From the NCBI GenBank assembly GCA_044869805.1, contig JBIOXV010000207.1:12888-76887 (forward strand): a stretch of 64,000 nucleotides of DNA. Reading direction: 5' to 3'. The position numbers and the translations under genes are program-made. The stretch is from CAWDVR01 sp044869805. Lineage in GTDB: Bacteria; Acidobacteriota; Thermoanaerobaculia; Multivoradales; SZUA-115. Shown here piece by piece: positions 33,283 to 40,996 of this stretch; the stretch's first letter is position 1, and the number at the start of each line of letters is the position of its first letter. Below the pieces are notes generated by a model. That model had not been told where the DNA came from. It saw only the letters and a program-made list of their open reading frames with translations, and made no database searches.

Positions 33283-33308
33283 ATGGCCGTGCTCGGACGG
33301 CCATTATA
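33283..33308 (-). promoter_or_regulatory. TATAAT box with overlapping 22-bp dyad upstream of the zinc-finger TPR gene
   Basis: On the minus strand TATAAT (33303-33308) is a perfect -10; the -35 is poor (TGGATT, 16 bp upstream). The dyad ATGGCCGT-N6-ACGGCCAT (33283-33304) is a perfect 8-bp inverted repeat overlapping the -10 and the expected start point near 33296. This is the typical position of a repressor operator. The weak -35 suggests activator dependence or an extended context. Confidence 0.55.
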
Positions 33309-33381
33309 CGCGTCCTCTCATTTTAATCCAGCCGCAACTCCTGGCAGGACGCGCCCAGGCGCTGCAGATGCCTCTACAGGC

Positions 33382-33693
33382 TTAGTCGTTGGGGTCCCAG
33401 CCAGGGCTGACCTGGATGATCTCGCCGCCGCTGTCCGGGTCCCTGGGGGCCAGGTCGTTGGGGTCCCAACCAGGGCTGACTTTCGCTGCTTCTTCTCGCT
33501 GGCCGCCGAGCCAGCGGGCGAGCGGCGAGTCGAGCAACCAGTCGATCGCCGCCTCCAGGAAGCCGACGGCGAAAACCGGCTCTTCGCGGCCCGGAGCGCG
33601 GGGCGCTGCCCAGGCCGGGGACACAGCCGCGAGACAAAGAGCTACCGCCAAAGAGAGGGACAACAGTCTACGGGTGGAGGGGTACATGGACAT
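33382..33693 (-). CDS. Small secreted protein with duplicated C-terminal nonapeptide
   Basis: A 103-residue protein. The start is the ATG preceded by GAGGAG at good spacing. A signal peptide follows (MSMYPSTRRLLSLSLAVALC, cut near PAWA). The mature part has an amphipathic helix (VGFLEAAIDWLLDSPLARWL). It then carries two copies of a nine-residue motif, KVSPGWDPND and QVSPGWDPND, the second being the extreme C-terminus. The two copies are encoded by 26-bp stretches with one difference (33385-33410 and 33454-33479). No family is recognised. The precise repetition and its position right at the C-terminus suggest a recognition or processing tag, which is inference. Confidence 0.72.
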   Translation of the reverse strand: MSMYPSTRRLLSLSLAVALCLAAVSPAWAAPRAPGREEPVFAVGFLEAAIDWLLDSPLARWLGGQREEAAKVSPGWDPNDLAPRDPDSGGEIIQVSPGWDPND

Positions 33694-33982
33694 CGGTGCT
33701 CTCCTCAGGATCGGGCCTGGATTGGATGAGTGGGTGGGTCCCACGGTCGACTCTCCCTTTCTCAGCCTGTGGCCATTCTGAGGCCCGCCGGGCTGGCTGG
33801 GCACTGACATCGCTGCTCGGACGGCCGCCACTCGAGGAGCGCGATTCATACAGTCTCTTCAAAAAGAGCAGAAGCCAACTGAGACATGATGAGCCCTCTT
33901 CTAGGAAGAGTCTCCAGGTCGGCTTAGGGTGACAACTCCGGCCCATGGCGTGCGCGATCGCGATGATAGACTGCCGTGTCTA
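33694..33982. other. Divergent intergenic region, no gene seen
   Basis: This 289-bp region between the small secreted protein and the aldolase is AT-richer than its surroundings. It holds two small hairpins, CTCTTCAAAAAGAG near 33857 and TCTTCTAGGAAGA at about 33898-33910. No open frame in it looks like a gene, and no convincing -35/-10 pair was found. Confidence 0.5.
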
Positions 33983-34633
33983 ATGCTCGTCGCAGCTCCT
34001 GCTAAAGCCCAGATCGCCCACAGCCTGGCCCGCGCTCCCGTGATCGGCGTCGTCCGCACCGCCTCCTTCGAGGACGGGCGGGCGCAGGCGGAGGCCTTTC
34101 TCGACGCCGGCCTCGAGCTCGTCGAGATCACCTTCAGCGTACCCCGGGCAACGGCGCTGGTGACTGAGCTTCAGGCCCGCCGCGGCGCCGGCCCGCCCTG
34201 GATCGGCATGGGGACGGTGACCGGCCCGGGCCGCGTGGCCGCGGCCGTGACCGCGGGGGCGGAGTTCCTGGTCAGCCCCAATGCCGGCCGGGAGCTGCTG
34301 CAGGCGGCACGCGAGAGCGGGCTGTACCTGGTGGCCGGAGCCTTGACGCCCACCGAGATCGTGGCGGCGAGCGAGGGCGGCGCCGACCTGGTGAAGATCT
34401 ACCCGTTGCCGCCGGTGGGTGGGCCGCGGTACCTGGCCACCATCCGCCAGCCGCTGTCCGACATTCCGATGCTGGCGGCCGGTGGCTTCGGGGTCGAGGA
34501 GATTCCCGAATACCGCGGCGCCGGAGCGGTTGCCTTTGGCCTGGGATCGCCCTTGCTCGGGGACGATCGGGAGGAGACGCGGCGGCGCGTCGCGCGCGCC
34601 TTGAGGCTGGCGCGCGGAGAGGAGGCTCGATGA
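33983..34633 (+). CDS. eda: KDPG/KHG-type aldolase
   Basis: A 216-residue class I aldolase of the KDPG/KHG family, which splits 2-keto-3-deoxy-6-phosphogluconate (Entner-Doudoroff) or 4-hydroxy-2-oxoglutarate to pyruvate plus an aldehyde. Diagnostic segments are APVIGVVRTASFEDGRAQAE, LELVEITFSVPRA, GMGTVTGPGRVAAAVTAGAEFLVSP, and the Schiff-base lysine region GADLVKIYPLPPVGGPRYL, then MLAAGGFGVEEIPEY. No edd or glucokinase lies nearby, so the physiological substrate cannot be fixed. Its end overlaps the start of the next gene (ATGA), and the phosphoglycerate mutase gene follows, giving a small sugar-metabolism cluster. Confidence 0.88.
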   Translation: MLVAAPAKAQIAHSLARAPVIGVVRTASFEDGRAQAEAFLDAGLELVEITFSVPRATALVTELQARRGAGPPWIGMGTVTGPGRVAAAVTAGAEFLVSPNAGRELLQAARESGLYLVAGALTPTEIVAASEGGADLVKIYPLPPVGGPRYLATIRQPLSDIPMLAAGGFGVEEIPEYRGAGAVAFGLGSPLLGDDREETRRRVARALRLARGEEAR

Positions 34634-35049
34634 GCACAACGACACCCCCTCGGCACGTCGTTTTCGACGCGACGCCCGAGATCTTCGCGACCGACAGCAA
34701 CGGCAGCTTCTCTTTTCCGCTGGTGGTCGGCGGCAATGCCGTGATCCCTTCCAGCGACTACGACGAGGCCCGGTTCGTGGTCTCCATCTGGCACCCCTCG
34801 GGCCAGCGCTCGATCGACCTCGACCGCGCGTACGTCGAGCTGCGCGCCTGCTTCGATCAGGAAGACCAGCACTGGATCAAGCTCGCCGAAATCGAGCCGG
34901 TGGTGCCGCCGTACTCCGGCGGAGAGAGCTTCGACGGCTGGGTGGTGCTGCCGGTGATGGCGGCGGAGAGCTCGTTCGCCGTGGTCGGCAGCGGCTTCGA
35001 CTCCCGGGCGCGGGTGCAGGTGCGGGCGAGCGTGTACCTGGTGGCGTGA
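34630..35049 (+). CDS. Unknown beta-rich protein between eda and phosphoglycerate mutase
   Basis: A 139-residue protein without signal peptide. The sequence is strand-rich (VVFDATPEIFATDSNGSFSF, RFVVSIWHPSGQRSIDLDRA, RARVQVRASVYLVA) and reads as a single beta-sandwich. No family is recognised. Its ATG overlaps the aldolase stop by 4 bp, and it ends 24 bp before the mutase start, so it is an integral member of a three-gene operon. Confidence 0.68.
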   Translation: MSTTTPPRHVVFDATPEIFATDSNGSFSFPLVVGGNAVIPSSDYDEARFVVSIWHPSGQRSIDLDRAYVELRACFDQEDQHWIKLAEIEPVVPPYSGGESFDGWVVLPVMAAESSFAVVGSGFDSRARVQVRASVYLVA

Positions 35050-35072
35050 GGCGCCGCAGAGACCAGCGGCGC

Positions 35073-36296
35073 ATGGATCACCTGCAGCTCCTCGCCCGTC
35101 TCGCCCAGCCGGCAGAGAGCAAGCTCGTCCTGCTGGTGCTCGACGGCGTCGGCGACATCGCGACCGACGAGCAGCCAGAGACGGCCCTCGGCCGCGCCCG
35201 GCTTCCCAACCTCGACGCGCTGGCCGGCCGCTCGGCCCTGGGGCGGATCGTGCCGGTGGCGACCGGCATTACGCCCGGCAGCGGCCCCGGCCACCTGGCG
35301 CTCTTCGGCTACGACCCCTTGAGCCGCGAGGCCGACATCGGCCGCGGCGTGCTCGAGGCCCTGGGCTCCGGCCTGACCCTGAAGCCGGGGGAGGTGGCGG
35401 TGCGCGGCAACTTCGCGACCGCCGACGCGGCCGGCAACCTGACCGACCGCCGCGCCGGGCGCATCCCCACCTCCGAGTGCGTGCGCCTGGTCGGCCGGAT
35501 GCGGGAAGCGATCGCCGCCCGTCCGGTCTCCGGCCTCGAGGTCGAGATCGAGCCGGGCGAGGGCCATCGCTTCGTCCTGGTGCTCAAGGGGGAGGGCCTC
35601 TCGGCCGCGGTCTCCGACACCGACCCCCAGCAGCTCGGCGTGCCGCCGCTGCCGCCCGAGCCCCTGACCCCGGAGGCCGCCTCCACTGTCGAACGGCTGC
35701 GCCGGGCCCTGCCGGTGCTCGAGGCGGCGATCGCCGGCGAGCCCCAGGCCAACCGGCTGCTGCTGCGCGGCTTCTCCGTGCTGCCCCACCTGCCGCAGAT
35801 GGGCGAGCTCTATGGCCTGCGGCTGGGGGCCTTCGCCGGCTATCCGCTCTACCGCGGCGTGGCCGGCGCCTGCGGCATGGAAGTGGTGCCCTGCGGCAAG
35901 CGGATCGGCGAGATCCTCGACACCGTGGCCGAGCACTGGCAGCGCTTCGACTTCTTCTTCCTGCACGTCAAGCAGACCGACCAGGCCGGTGAGGATGGCA
36001 ATCTGGCGGCCAAGGTCGAGGTGCTGGAGGAGGTCGACGCGGCGCTGCCACGGCTGCTGGCGCTCGGGCCGGACGTCCTCGCGGTCACCGGCGACCACTC
36101 CACCCCGGCGCCGCTCAAGGCCCATAGCTGGCACCCCGTGCCGCTCCTCCTGTACTCGAGAGTCTGCTTCCGCGACGGCGGGCAGGACTTCTCGGAGCTG
36201 GCCTGCACGGCGGGGCATCTGGGGACCTTTCCGTCGCGCGAGCTGCTCGGCCTGATGCTGGCCAACGGCGGGCGGCTCAAGAAGTTCGGGGCATAG
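35073..36296 (+). CDS. apgM: 2,3-bisphosphoglycerate-independent phosphoglycerate mutase, archaeal type
   Basis: A 407-residue member of the alkaline-phosphatase superfamily, interconverting 3- and 2-phosphoglycerate with two metal ions. Motifs are LVLLVLDGVGDIATDEQPET (first metal ligand), GITPGSGPGHLALFGYDPL with the nucleophilic serine, FFFLHVKQTDQAGEDGN, and VTGDHSTPAPLKAHSWHPVP with the late metal ligands. This is the archaeal ApgM/aPGAM pattern, shorter than bacterial GpmI (about 510 residues). The ATG chosen gives MDHLQLLARL; an in-frame GTG nine codons upstream overlaps the preceding stop and is an alternative. Confidence 0.9.
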   Translation: MDHLQLLARLAQPAESKLVLLVLDGVGDIATDEQPETALGRARLPNLDALAGRSALGRIVPVATGITPGSGPGHLALFGYDPLSREADIGRGVLEALGSGLTLKPGEVAVRGNFATADAAGNLTDRRAGRIPTSECVRLVGRMREAIAARPVSGLEVEIEPGEGHRFVLVLKGEGLSAAVSDTDPQQLGVPPLPPEPLTPEAASTVERLRRALPVLEAAIAGEPQANRLLLRGFSVLPHLPQMGELYGLRLGAFAGYPLYRGVAGACGMEVVPCGKRIGEILDTVAEHWQRFDFFFLHVKQTDQAGEDGNLAAKVEVLEEVDAALPRLLALGPDVLAVTGDHSTPAPLKAHSWHPVPLLLYSRVCFRDGGQDFSELACTAGHLGTFPSRELLGLMLANGGRLKKFGA

Positions 36297-36334
36297 GGCT
36301 TGGTATCATTGCTCGCGGAGGGCGCCAGGGAGAG

Positions 36335-36886
36335 ATGAGCGAGGCTACCGAGAAACGGCTGTCTCTCGAGCTCGACGGCACCGTCCTCGAGCTCGTCGAG
36401 GGCGATATCAGCGAGCTCGAGGTCGAGGCCCTGGTCAACCCTGCCAACGAGTCGCTCAAGTTGGGCACCGGGGTGGCGGGCGCGATCAAGAAACGCGGCG
36501 GGCCCTCGATTCAGGAGGAGTGCGACCGCATCGGCGGTACGCCGGTCGGCACCGCGGTGATGACCGGCGCCGGCAAGCTCAAGGCCAAGCGGGTGATCCA
36601 CGCCGTGGGCCCGCGCATGGGGGACGGCGACGAGGACCGCAAGCTCGCCGCCGCGGTGCGCGCCGCGCTCGCCCTGGCGGACAGGAACGGCCTGCGCTCC
36701 ATCGCCCTGCCGGCGATCTCGACCGGCAACTTCGGCTTCCCCATCGACCGCGCTGCCCGCATCATGCTGACCGAGATCCACCGTTACCTGCAGGGCGGGA
36801 CGAAGCTCGACCGGGTCATCGTCTGCCTGTGGGGCGACGACGCCTTCGACACCTTCCGGCGCGAGCTGCGGCGCGGCTTCCGTTGA
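36335..36886 (+). CDS. Macrodomain protein (ADP-ribose binding / deacetylase)
   Basis: A 183-residue stand-alone macrodomain. The signature is complete: VEGDISELEVEALVNPANES, LGTGVAGAIKKRGGPSIQEE, GTAVMTGAGKLKAKRVIHAV, and ALPAISTGNFGFPIDRAARI. Such proteins bind ADP-ribose and often remove O-acetyl or ADP-ribosyl groups. The start ATG follows GGGAGAG. Its stop overlaps the argS start by one base (TGATG), so the two are cotranscribed. A link to argS function is not established. Confidence 0.92.
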   Translation: MSEATEKRLSLELDGTVLELVEGDISELEVEALVNPANESLKLGTGVAGAIKKRGGPSIQEECDRIGGTPVGTAVMTGAGKLKAKRVIHAVGPRMGDGDEDRKLAAAVRAALALADRNGLRSIALPAISTGNFGFPIDRAARIMLTEIHRYLQGGTKLDRVIVCLWGDDAFDTFRRELRRGFR

Positions 36887-38808
36887 TGCTCTCCGAGCTG
36901 AAGGGCGATCTCGCCGGCCGCCTCGCGGCCCGCATCCGCGAGCTCTACGGCTTGGAGCAGCAGCCGGCGCTGGAGGTGCCGCCGCGCCGGGACCTCGGCG
37001 ACCTCTCTTTCCCCGGCGCCCTGCAGCTCGCCAGGACGCTCAAGAAGAACCCGCGCGCCATCGCCACCGAGCTCGCCCAGGGTCTGGAGCTGCCGCCCCG
37101 GGTCGCCGAGCTCAAGGTCGAGGGCGCCGGCTACCTCAACTTCTACCTCCACCGCCCGGCGGCCGTAGCCCGGCTGCTGGCCGAGGAGGTCCTGGCACCC
37201 GCGCCGCGGGCCGGCAAGGTGGTGGTCGAGCACACCAACATCAACCCCAACAAGGCGGCGCACATCGGCCACCTGCGCAACGCCGTGCTCGGCGACGTGC
37301 TGGTGCGCTGCCTGCGCGCACTGGGCTTCGCGGTCGAGACCCAGAACTACATCGACGACACCGGCGTGCAGCTCGCCGACGTGGTGGTGGGCTTCGCCGA
37401 CTTGCGCGGCATGGGCGCCGCCGAGGTCGCGGCGCTGCCCGAGCCCTTCGACTTCTACTGCTGGGACCTCTACAGCGAGGTCGGCCGCTGGTACGAGGCC
37501 GACCCGGCGCGCCGCGAGCTGCGCCAGGCGACGCTCCACGGCCTCGAGTCCGGGCACGGCGAGCGCGCCGAGCTCGGCCGCCTGGTGGCGCGGCGGGTGC
37601 TCCGCCGCCACCTCGCCACCATGCGCCGGCTGGGGATCGGCTACGACCTGCTGACCCGCGAGAGCGAGGTGCTGGCCCGGCAGTTCTTCACCCGTGCCTT
37701 CGAGCTGCTCGAGGCCTCGGGCGCCGTGCGACTGGAGGAGGAGGGCAAGAACCGGGGGTGCTGGGTGATGCCGCTCGCGGGGAGCGAGGAGTTCGCCGGC
37801 CTCGAGGACCCCGACAAAGTGATCGTGCGCTCGGACGGCACGGTGACCTACGTGGGCAAGGACATCGCCTACCAGCTCTGGAAGTTCGGCCTCCTGGGCT
37901 GCGATTTCAGCTATCGCTTCTGGGAGGAGGAGGGCGTCTGGGAGACTGGTGCGGACGGGGTGGCCGACCATCCAAACTTCGGCGGCGCCTCGCGGGTGAT
38001 CAACGTCATCGACGCGCGCCAGAGCTACCTGCAGAAAATCGTGCGCGCCGGGCTCGAAGCCCTCGGCCACCGCGAGCAGGCGGCGGCCTCCGTGCACTTC
38101 GCCTACGAGATGGTGGCGCTCTCGCCGGCCACCGCCCGCCAGCTCGGCTTCGCGGCCGAGGAGGAAGGCGAGGCCGGCAAGGCGCTCGAGATGTCCGGCC
38201 GCAAGGGCATCGGGGTCAAGGCCGACGATTTGCTCGACCAGTTGATCGAGAAGAGCCGCGAAGAGATCGCGGAGCGCAATCGCGAGCTCCCCGAGGAGGA
38301 TCTCGCCGACCTGGCCCGCCAGATCGCCACCGCCGCGCTGCGCTTCTTCATGGTCAAGGCGACGACCACGCGCGTCATCGCTTTCGACTTCGAGGAGGCC
38401 CTGGCCTTCGAGGGCGAAACCGGGCCCTACTTGCAGTACTCGTCGGTGCGGGTGCGCAACATCCGCCGCAAGCTCGCCGAAGCGGGGCTCGCCCCGCGGG
38501 TGACGGCGGCCGAGGTCGAGGCCCTGCCTGCCGGCCGCCTGTCGGACGACCTCTGGGACCTGGCGCTCGGCGTGGCGCAGATTCCCGAGGTGGTGGAGCG
38601 GGCGGCAGAGACGCTGGAGCTCTCGGCCGTGGCCCGTCACGCCCTGGAGCTCGCCCAGCGCTTCAACGCCGTCTACCACCGCCATCCCATCCTGCAGGAG
38701 GAGGACCCCGAGGTGCGCACCGCCCGCCTGGCCGCGGTCGAGGTCTTCGAGCGCGGCTTGCAAGCGCTGACCGGCCTGCTGGGCGTGCCCCTGCCGGAGC
38801 GGATGTAG
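36886..38808 (+). CDS. argS: Arginyl-tRNA synthetase
   Basis: The full-length (640-residue) class I enzyme charging tRNA-Arg. It has the N-terminal Add-1 domain, then the HIGH-type motif NPNKAAHIGHLRNAVLGD near residue 120. The catalytic core includes QNYIDDTGVQLADVVVGF, a KMSK-type loop MSGRKGIGVKADD, and the C-terminal anticodon-binding helical domain ending LLGVPLPERM. Class I synthetases of this type need tRNA for amino-acid activation. It overlaps the macrodomain gene by one base. Confidence 0.96.
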   Translation: MLSELKGDLAGRLAARIRELYGLEQQPALEVPPRRDLGDLSFPGALQLARTLKKNPRAIATELAQGLELPPRVAELKVEGAGYLNFYLHRPAAVARLLAEEVLAPAPRAGKVVVEHTNINPNKAAHIGHLRNAVLGDVLVRCLRALGFAVETQNYIDDTGVQLADVVVGFADLRGMGAAEVAALPEPFDFYCWDLYSEVGRWYEADPARRELRQATLHGLESGHGERAELGRLVARRVLRRHLATMRRLGIGYDLLTRESEVLARQFFTRAFELLEASGAVRLEEEGKNRGCWVMPLAGSEEFAGLEDPDKVIVRSDGTVTYVGKDIAYQLWKFGLLGCDFSYRFWEEEGVWETGADGVADHPNFGGASRVINVIDARQSYLQKIVRAGLEALGHREQAAASVHFAYEMVALSPATARQLGFAAEEEGEAGKALEMSGRKGIGVKADDLLDQLIEKSREEIAERNRELPEEDLADLARQIATAALRFFMVKATTTRVIAFDFEEALAFEGETGPYLQYSSVRVRNIRRKLAEAGLAPRVTAAEVEALPAGRLSDDLWDLALGVAQIPEVVERAAETLELSAVARHALELAQRFNAVYHRHPILQEEDPEVRTARLAAVEVFERGLQALTGLLGVPLPERM

Positions 38809-38817
38809 AGTCCGCGG

Positions 38818-39348
38818 GTGGACATCCCGCGCGCCACCCGAGTTGTCGCCGCTCATTTCGAGGGCCGAGGCGCTCCCTTCGCCGTGATCGGCGGCCTGGC
38901 ACTGCACGCCTATGGCCTGCCTCGTGCCACATTCGACGTTGACTTCGCGACCGACGCGGCCAACCAGACGGAGCTGATCGAATTCCTGGAGTCGCTTGGC
39001 TACAGGACCCTTCATCGCTCCGCGGGCTACTCCAATCATCTCCATGACGATCCGGCCTGGGGCCGGGTCGACGTCGTGTATGTGCGAGACGAAACCAGCC
39101 GGCGCCTATTCACCGACGTACGCCGGCTGGAGCTGCTTCCCGGCCTGGTGGCTCCCGTTCCACGTCCGGAGCATCTGATCGCGATGAAGGTGCACGCCAT
39201 GGCGAACAGCCCCGAGCGCAGCTTCCAGGAGCTGGCGGATATCCGGTACTTGCTCACGCTTCCTGGAGTCGACGAGGGCGAGGTCCGAGAGGCCTTCGCC
39301 AAGAGAGGTTTGGCCCATCGCTATGACGACCTCGGCCGGTCGATCTGA
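38818..39348 (+). CDS. AbiEii/MNT-like nucleotidyltransferase-fold protein
   Basis: A 176-residue protein with the minimal nucleotidyltransferase pattern: GGLALHAYGLPRATFDVDFA with the GG pair at 25-26 and acidic residues D40 and D42, and a third acidic residue in GRVDVVYV (about D85). Then come PRPEHLIAMKVHAMANSPER and FQELADIRYLL, as in AbiEii-like toxins and DUF6036-type proteins. The start is GTG, ten bp after argS. A small gene overlaps its 3' end by 26 bp, the arrangement expected of a toxin-antitoxin pair, though the order and the exact chemistry (for example tRNA nucleotidylation) are only inferred. It lies at the left edge of the accessory module. Confidence 0.7.
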   Translation: MDIPRATRVVAAHFEGRGAPFAVIGGLALHAYGLPRATFDVDFATDAANQTELIEFLESLGYRTLHRSAGYSNHLHDDPAWGRVDVVYVRDETSRRLFTDVRRLELLPGLVAPVPRPEHLIAMKVHAMANSPERSFQELADIRYLLTLPGVDEGEVREAFAKRGLAHRYDDLGRSI

Positions 39349-39529
39349 GCCGCTCGACCTGGAGCGCGACCTGCCGACGAGCCCCGAGGACGTCGCGGCG
39401 CTGGCCGCCGCCCGGCGGATACCGGTGTCGCCGGCCGCCTACGAGCAGTTCCTGAGATCGCTGGGTGACTTGCCCTACGAGGAGTTGCTGCATCGCCGCG
39501 GGCCGCGGGGCGAGCCTTTCGAGCTCTAG
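39323..39529 (+). CDS. Small partner protein of the nucleotidyltransferase (possible antitoxin)
   Basis: A 68-residue hydrophilic protein overlapping the nucleotidyltransferase gene by 26 bp. The N-terminus is acidic and flexible (LDLERDLPTSPEDVAALAAA); the C-terminus AYEQFLRSLGDLPYEELLHR-RGPRGEPFEL is distinctive. A degenerate second copy of the C-terminal half lies at 44631-44722, on the other side of the methyltransferase/DndB module. The family name is not known to me; a role as cognate antitoxin is inferred from the overlap and size. Confidence 0.62.
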   Translation: MTTSAGRSEPLDLERDLPTSPEDVAALAAARRIPVSPAAYEQFLRSLGDLPYEELLHRRGPRGEPFEL

Positions 39530-39808
39530 GAGCATTGGTGAAGGCCGTTGCCTGCGATCCGGGGTGCGCCCACTCTGTACAGCGCGAGCAGATGTGGCCT
39601 GAATGCTTGTTTCTGTGAGACCATCTGCTACTGCTCTGTACATACGACACCGTAACCTGCTGAGTGCGCTTCAGAACGAGCACTTTCGGGCCCGAGTAAT
39701 GTGAAACCAGAAGAAGCCCATGCTCGCAGCTTATGAAGACAGGGTCGCCTTGAGCTGGCTCAGAGTTGTCGGCCTTCAGGCGGCCCAGGAAGAGCAGACG
39801 AATCAGCG
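39530..39808. other. AT-richer intergenic region before the methyltransferase, with an inverted repeat
   Basis: This 279-bp region marks the left boundary of the accessory module. It contains an imperfect inverted repeat of about 22 bp: CTCTGTACAGCGCGAGCAGA at 39573 onward and CCATCTGCTACTGCTCTGTA from 39621, each arm including the palindrome TGTACA. No gene-like frame is present. A promoter for the methyltransferase must lie here, but I cannot assign one with confidence. Confidence 0.5.
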
Positions 39809-40987
39809 ATGAGAGGGCGCCAGCCAGACGCGGCGGAACGACTACGGTCCGCTCTCGTTTCGGCGAAGTACACAGCCGGCAGGACCCATAGCTTCTACCT
39901 GTACCCTGCTCGGTTCTCACCCGAGATCGCGAAGGCTGTGGTCGAGTCCTTCACGGAGCCAGGTGACTGTGTCCTGGACCCATTTATGGGTGGTGGTACG
40001 GCTGTCGTAGAGGCGCTCAGCATTGGGCGGTCCGTGCTCGGTGTCGACCTGAACGCCCTAGCGCACTTCGTCGCTGAAGTAAAGACTCGACCTCTGTCGG
40101 GCCGGGACGAGGACGCCATCCAATGGTGGGCCTGCGGTGCCGCTCGGGGTCCGCGGTGGGCGCCGTCCGAGTCCATGGCCGACGTCCAGAATCTCCCGGT
40201 CTCGATGAGGCGACTTCTCTCAGCGGCTCTCGCTCGGACAGAGGATCTCGACTTTCCGCGACAGCGCGCTTTTGCCCGCGGTGTGCTCTTGCGCCTTGGT
40301 CAGTGGGCTCTGGATTGTCGGGACGATTCGGCTCCAAGCAGACAGGACCTCGCGGAGAAGCTGCCGGAGCTAGCGGATCAGATGCTCGTGGGCCTGCGCG
40401 AGCTTGTTGAGTCGTGTCAGGCCGCGGGTATCCCGAAGAACCGCATAGTTGGGAAGCGACGGCTGTTGTGCCGCAATGCCGCTGGGCTTCATAAAGATCC
40501 GCGCATTGAACAACTCCGCGTGCGGCCACGCCTCGTCTTCACGTCTCCACCGTACCCGTGTGTCCATGTCCTCTATCACCGTTGGCAGGTGCGCGGCCGT
40601 CGAGAGACCCCAGCCCCCTATTGGATCGCCCAGGTGCCGGATGGCTTCTACGCGAGCCACTACACGGGGGGGAGCCGCACGCCGACTGGAGAACGAAACT
40701 ACTTCTCGATGATCCGGGCCGTGTTCACGTCGGTGCGACAAATTATCGCGCCCGACGCCGTCGTCATTCAGCTGGTGGGGTTCGCCGATTTCAAGCGACA
40801 ACTCCCGCTCTACTTGTCCACGATGGCGGAAGCGGGCTTCGATACCGACGCCAACGCTGCGGGCAGCGGCCTAGTTCGGAACGTGCCCAACCGCAAGTGG
40901 TACGCAAAGCTCCAAGGGGACGTTGATGCCTCCTCGGAGGTGCTGCTGTTCCACCGGCCGCGTCGGGAGTGCAGGTCCCTGCACTAG
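39809..40987 (+). CDS. Site-specific DNA methyltransferase (amino-methylating, SPPY type)
   Basis: A 392-residue enzyme that should transfer a methyl group from S-adenosylmethionine to an exocyclic amino group of adenine or cytosine in DNA. Motif I is VLDPFMGGGTAVVEAL (about 55-70), preceded by THSFYLYPARFSPEIAKAVV, and the catalytic motif IV is FTSPPYP (about 244-250). The SPPY variant is often N4-cytosine but not diagnostic. About 180 residues between the two motifs would hold the target-recognition part. No restriction nuclease is adjacent. It is convergent with the GHKL ATPase gene, with only 9 bp between stop codons. Codon use is less GC-biased than in the flanking core genes, indicating transfer. 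Confidence 0.85.
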   Translation: MRGRQPDAAERLRSALVSAKYTAGRTHSFYLYPARFSPEIAKAVVESFTEPGDCVLDPFMGGGTAVVEALSIGRSVLGVDLNALAHFVAEVKTRPLSGRDEDAIQWWACGAARGPRWAPSESMADVQNLPVSMRRLLSAALARTEDLDFPRQRAFARGVLLRLGQWALDCRDDSAPSRQDLAEKLPELADQMLVGLRELVESCQAAGIPKNRIVGKRRLLCRNAAGLHKDPRIEQLRVRPRLVFTSPPYPCVHVLYHRWQVRGRRETPAPYWIAQVPDGFYASHYTGGSRTPTGERNYFSMIRAVFTSVRQIIAPDAVVIQLVGFADFKRQLPLYLSTMAEAGFDTDANAAGSGLVRNVPNRKWYAKLQGDVDASSEVLLFHRPRRECRSLH

Positions 40988-40996
40988 GTGGCGCAG

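Noticed and set aside
33668..33946. A 92-codon minus-strand frame upstream of the small secreted protein
   Set aside because: It covers a promoter-like AT-rich area, has no signal or domain, and lies out of phase with the well-supported gene.
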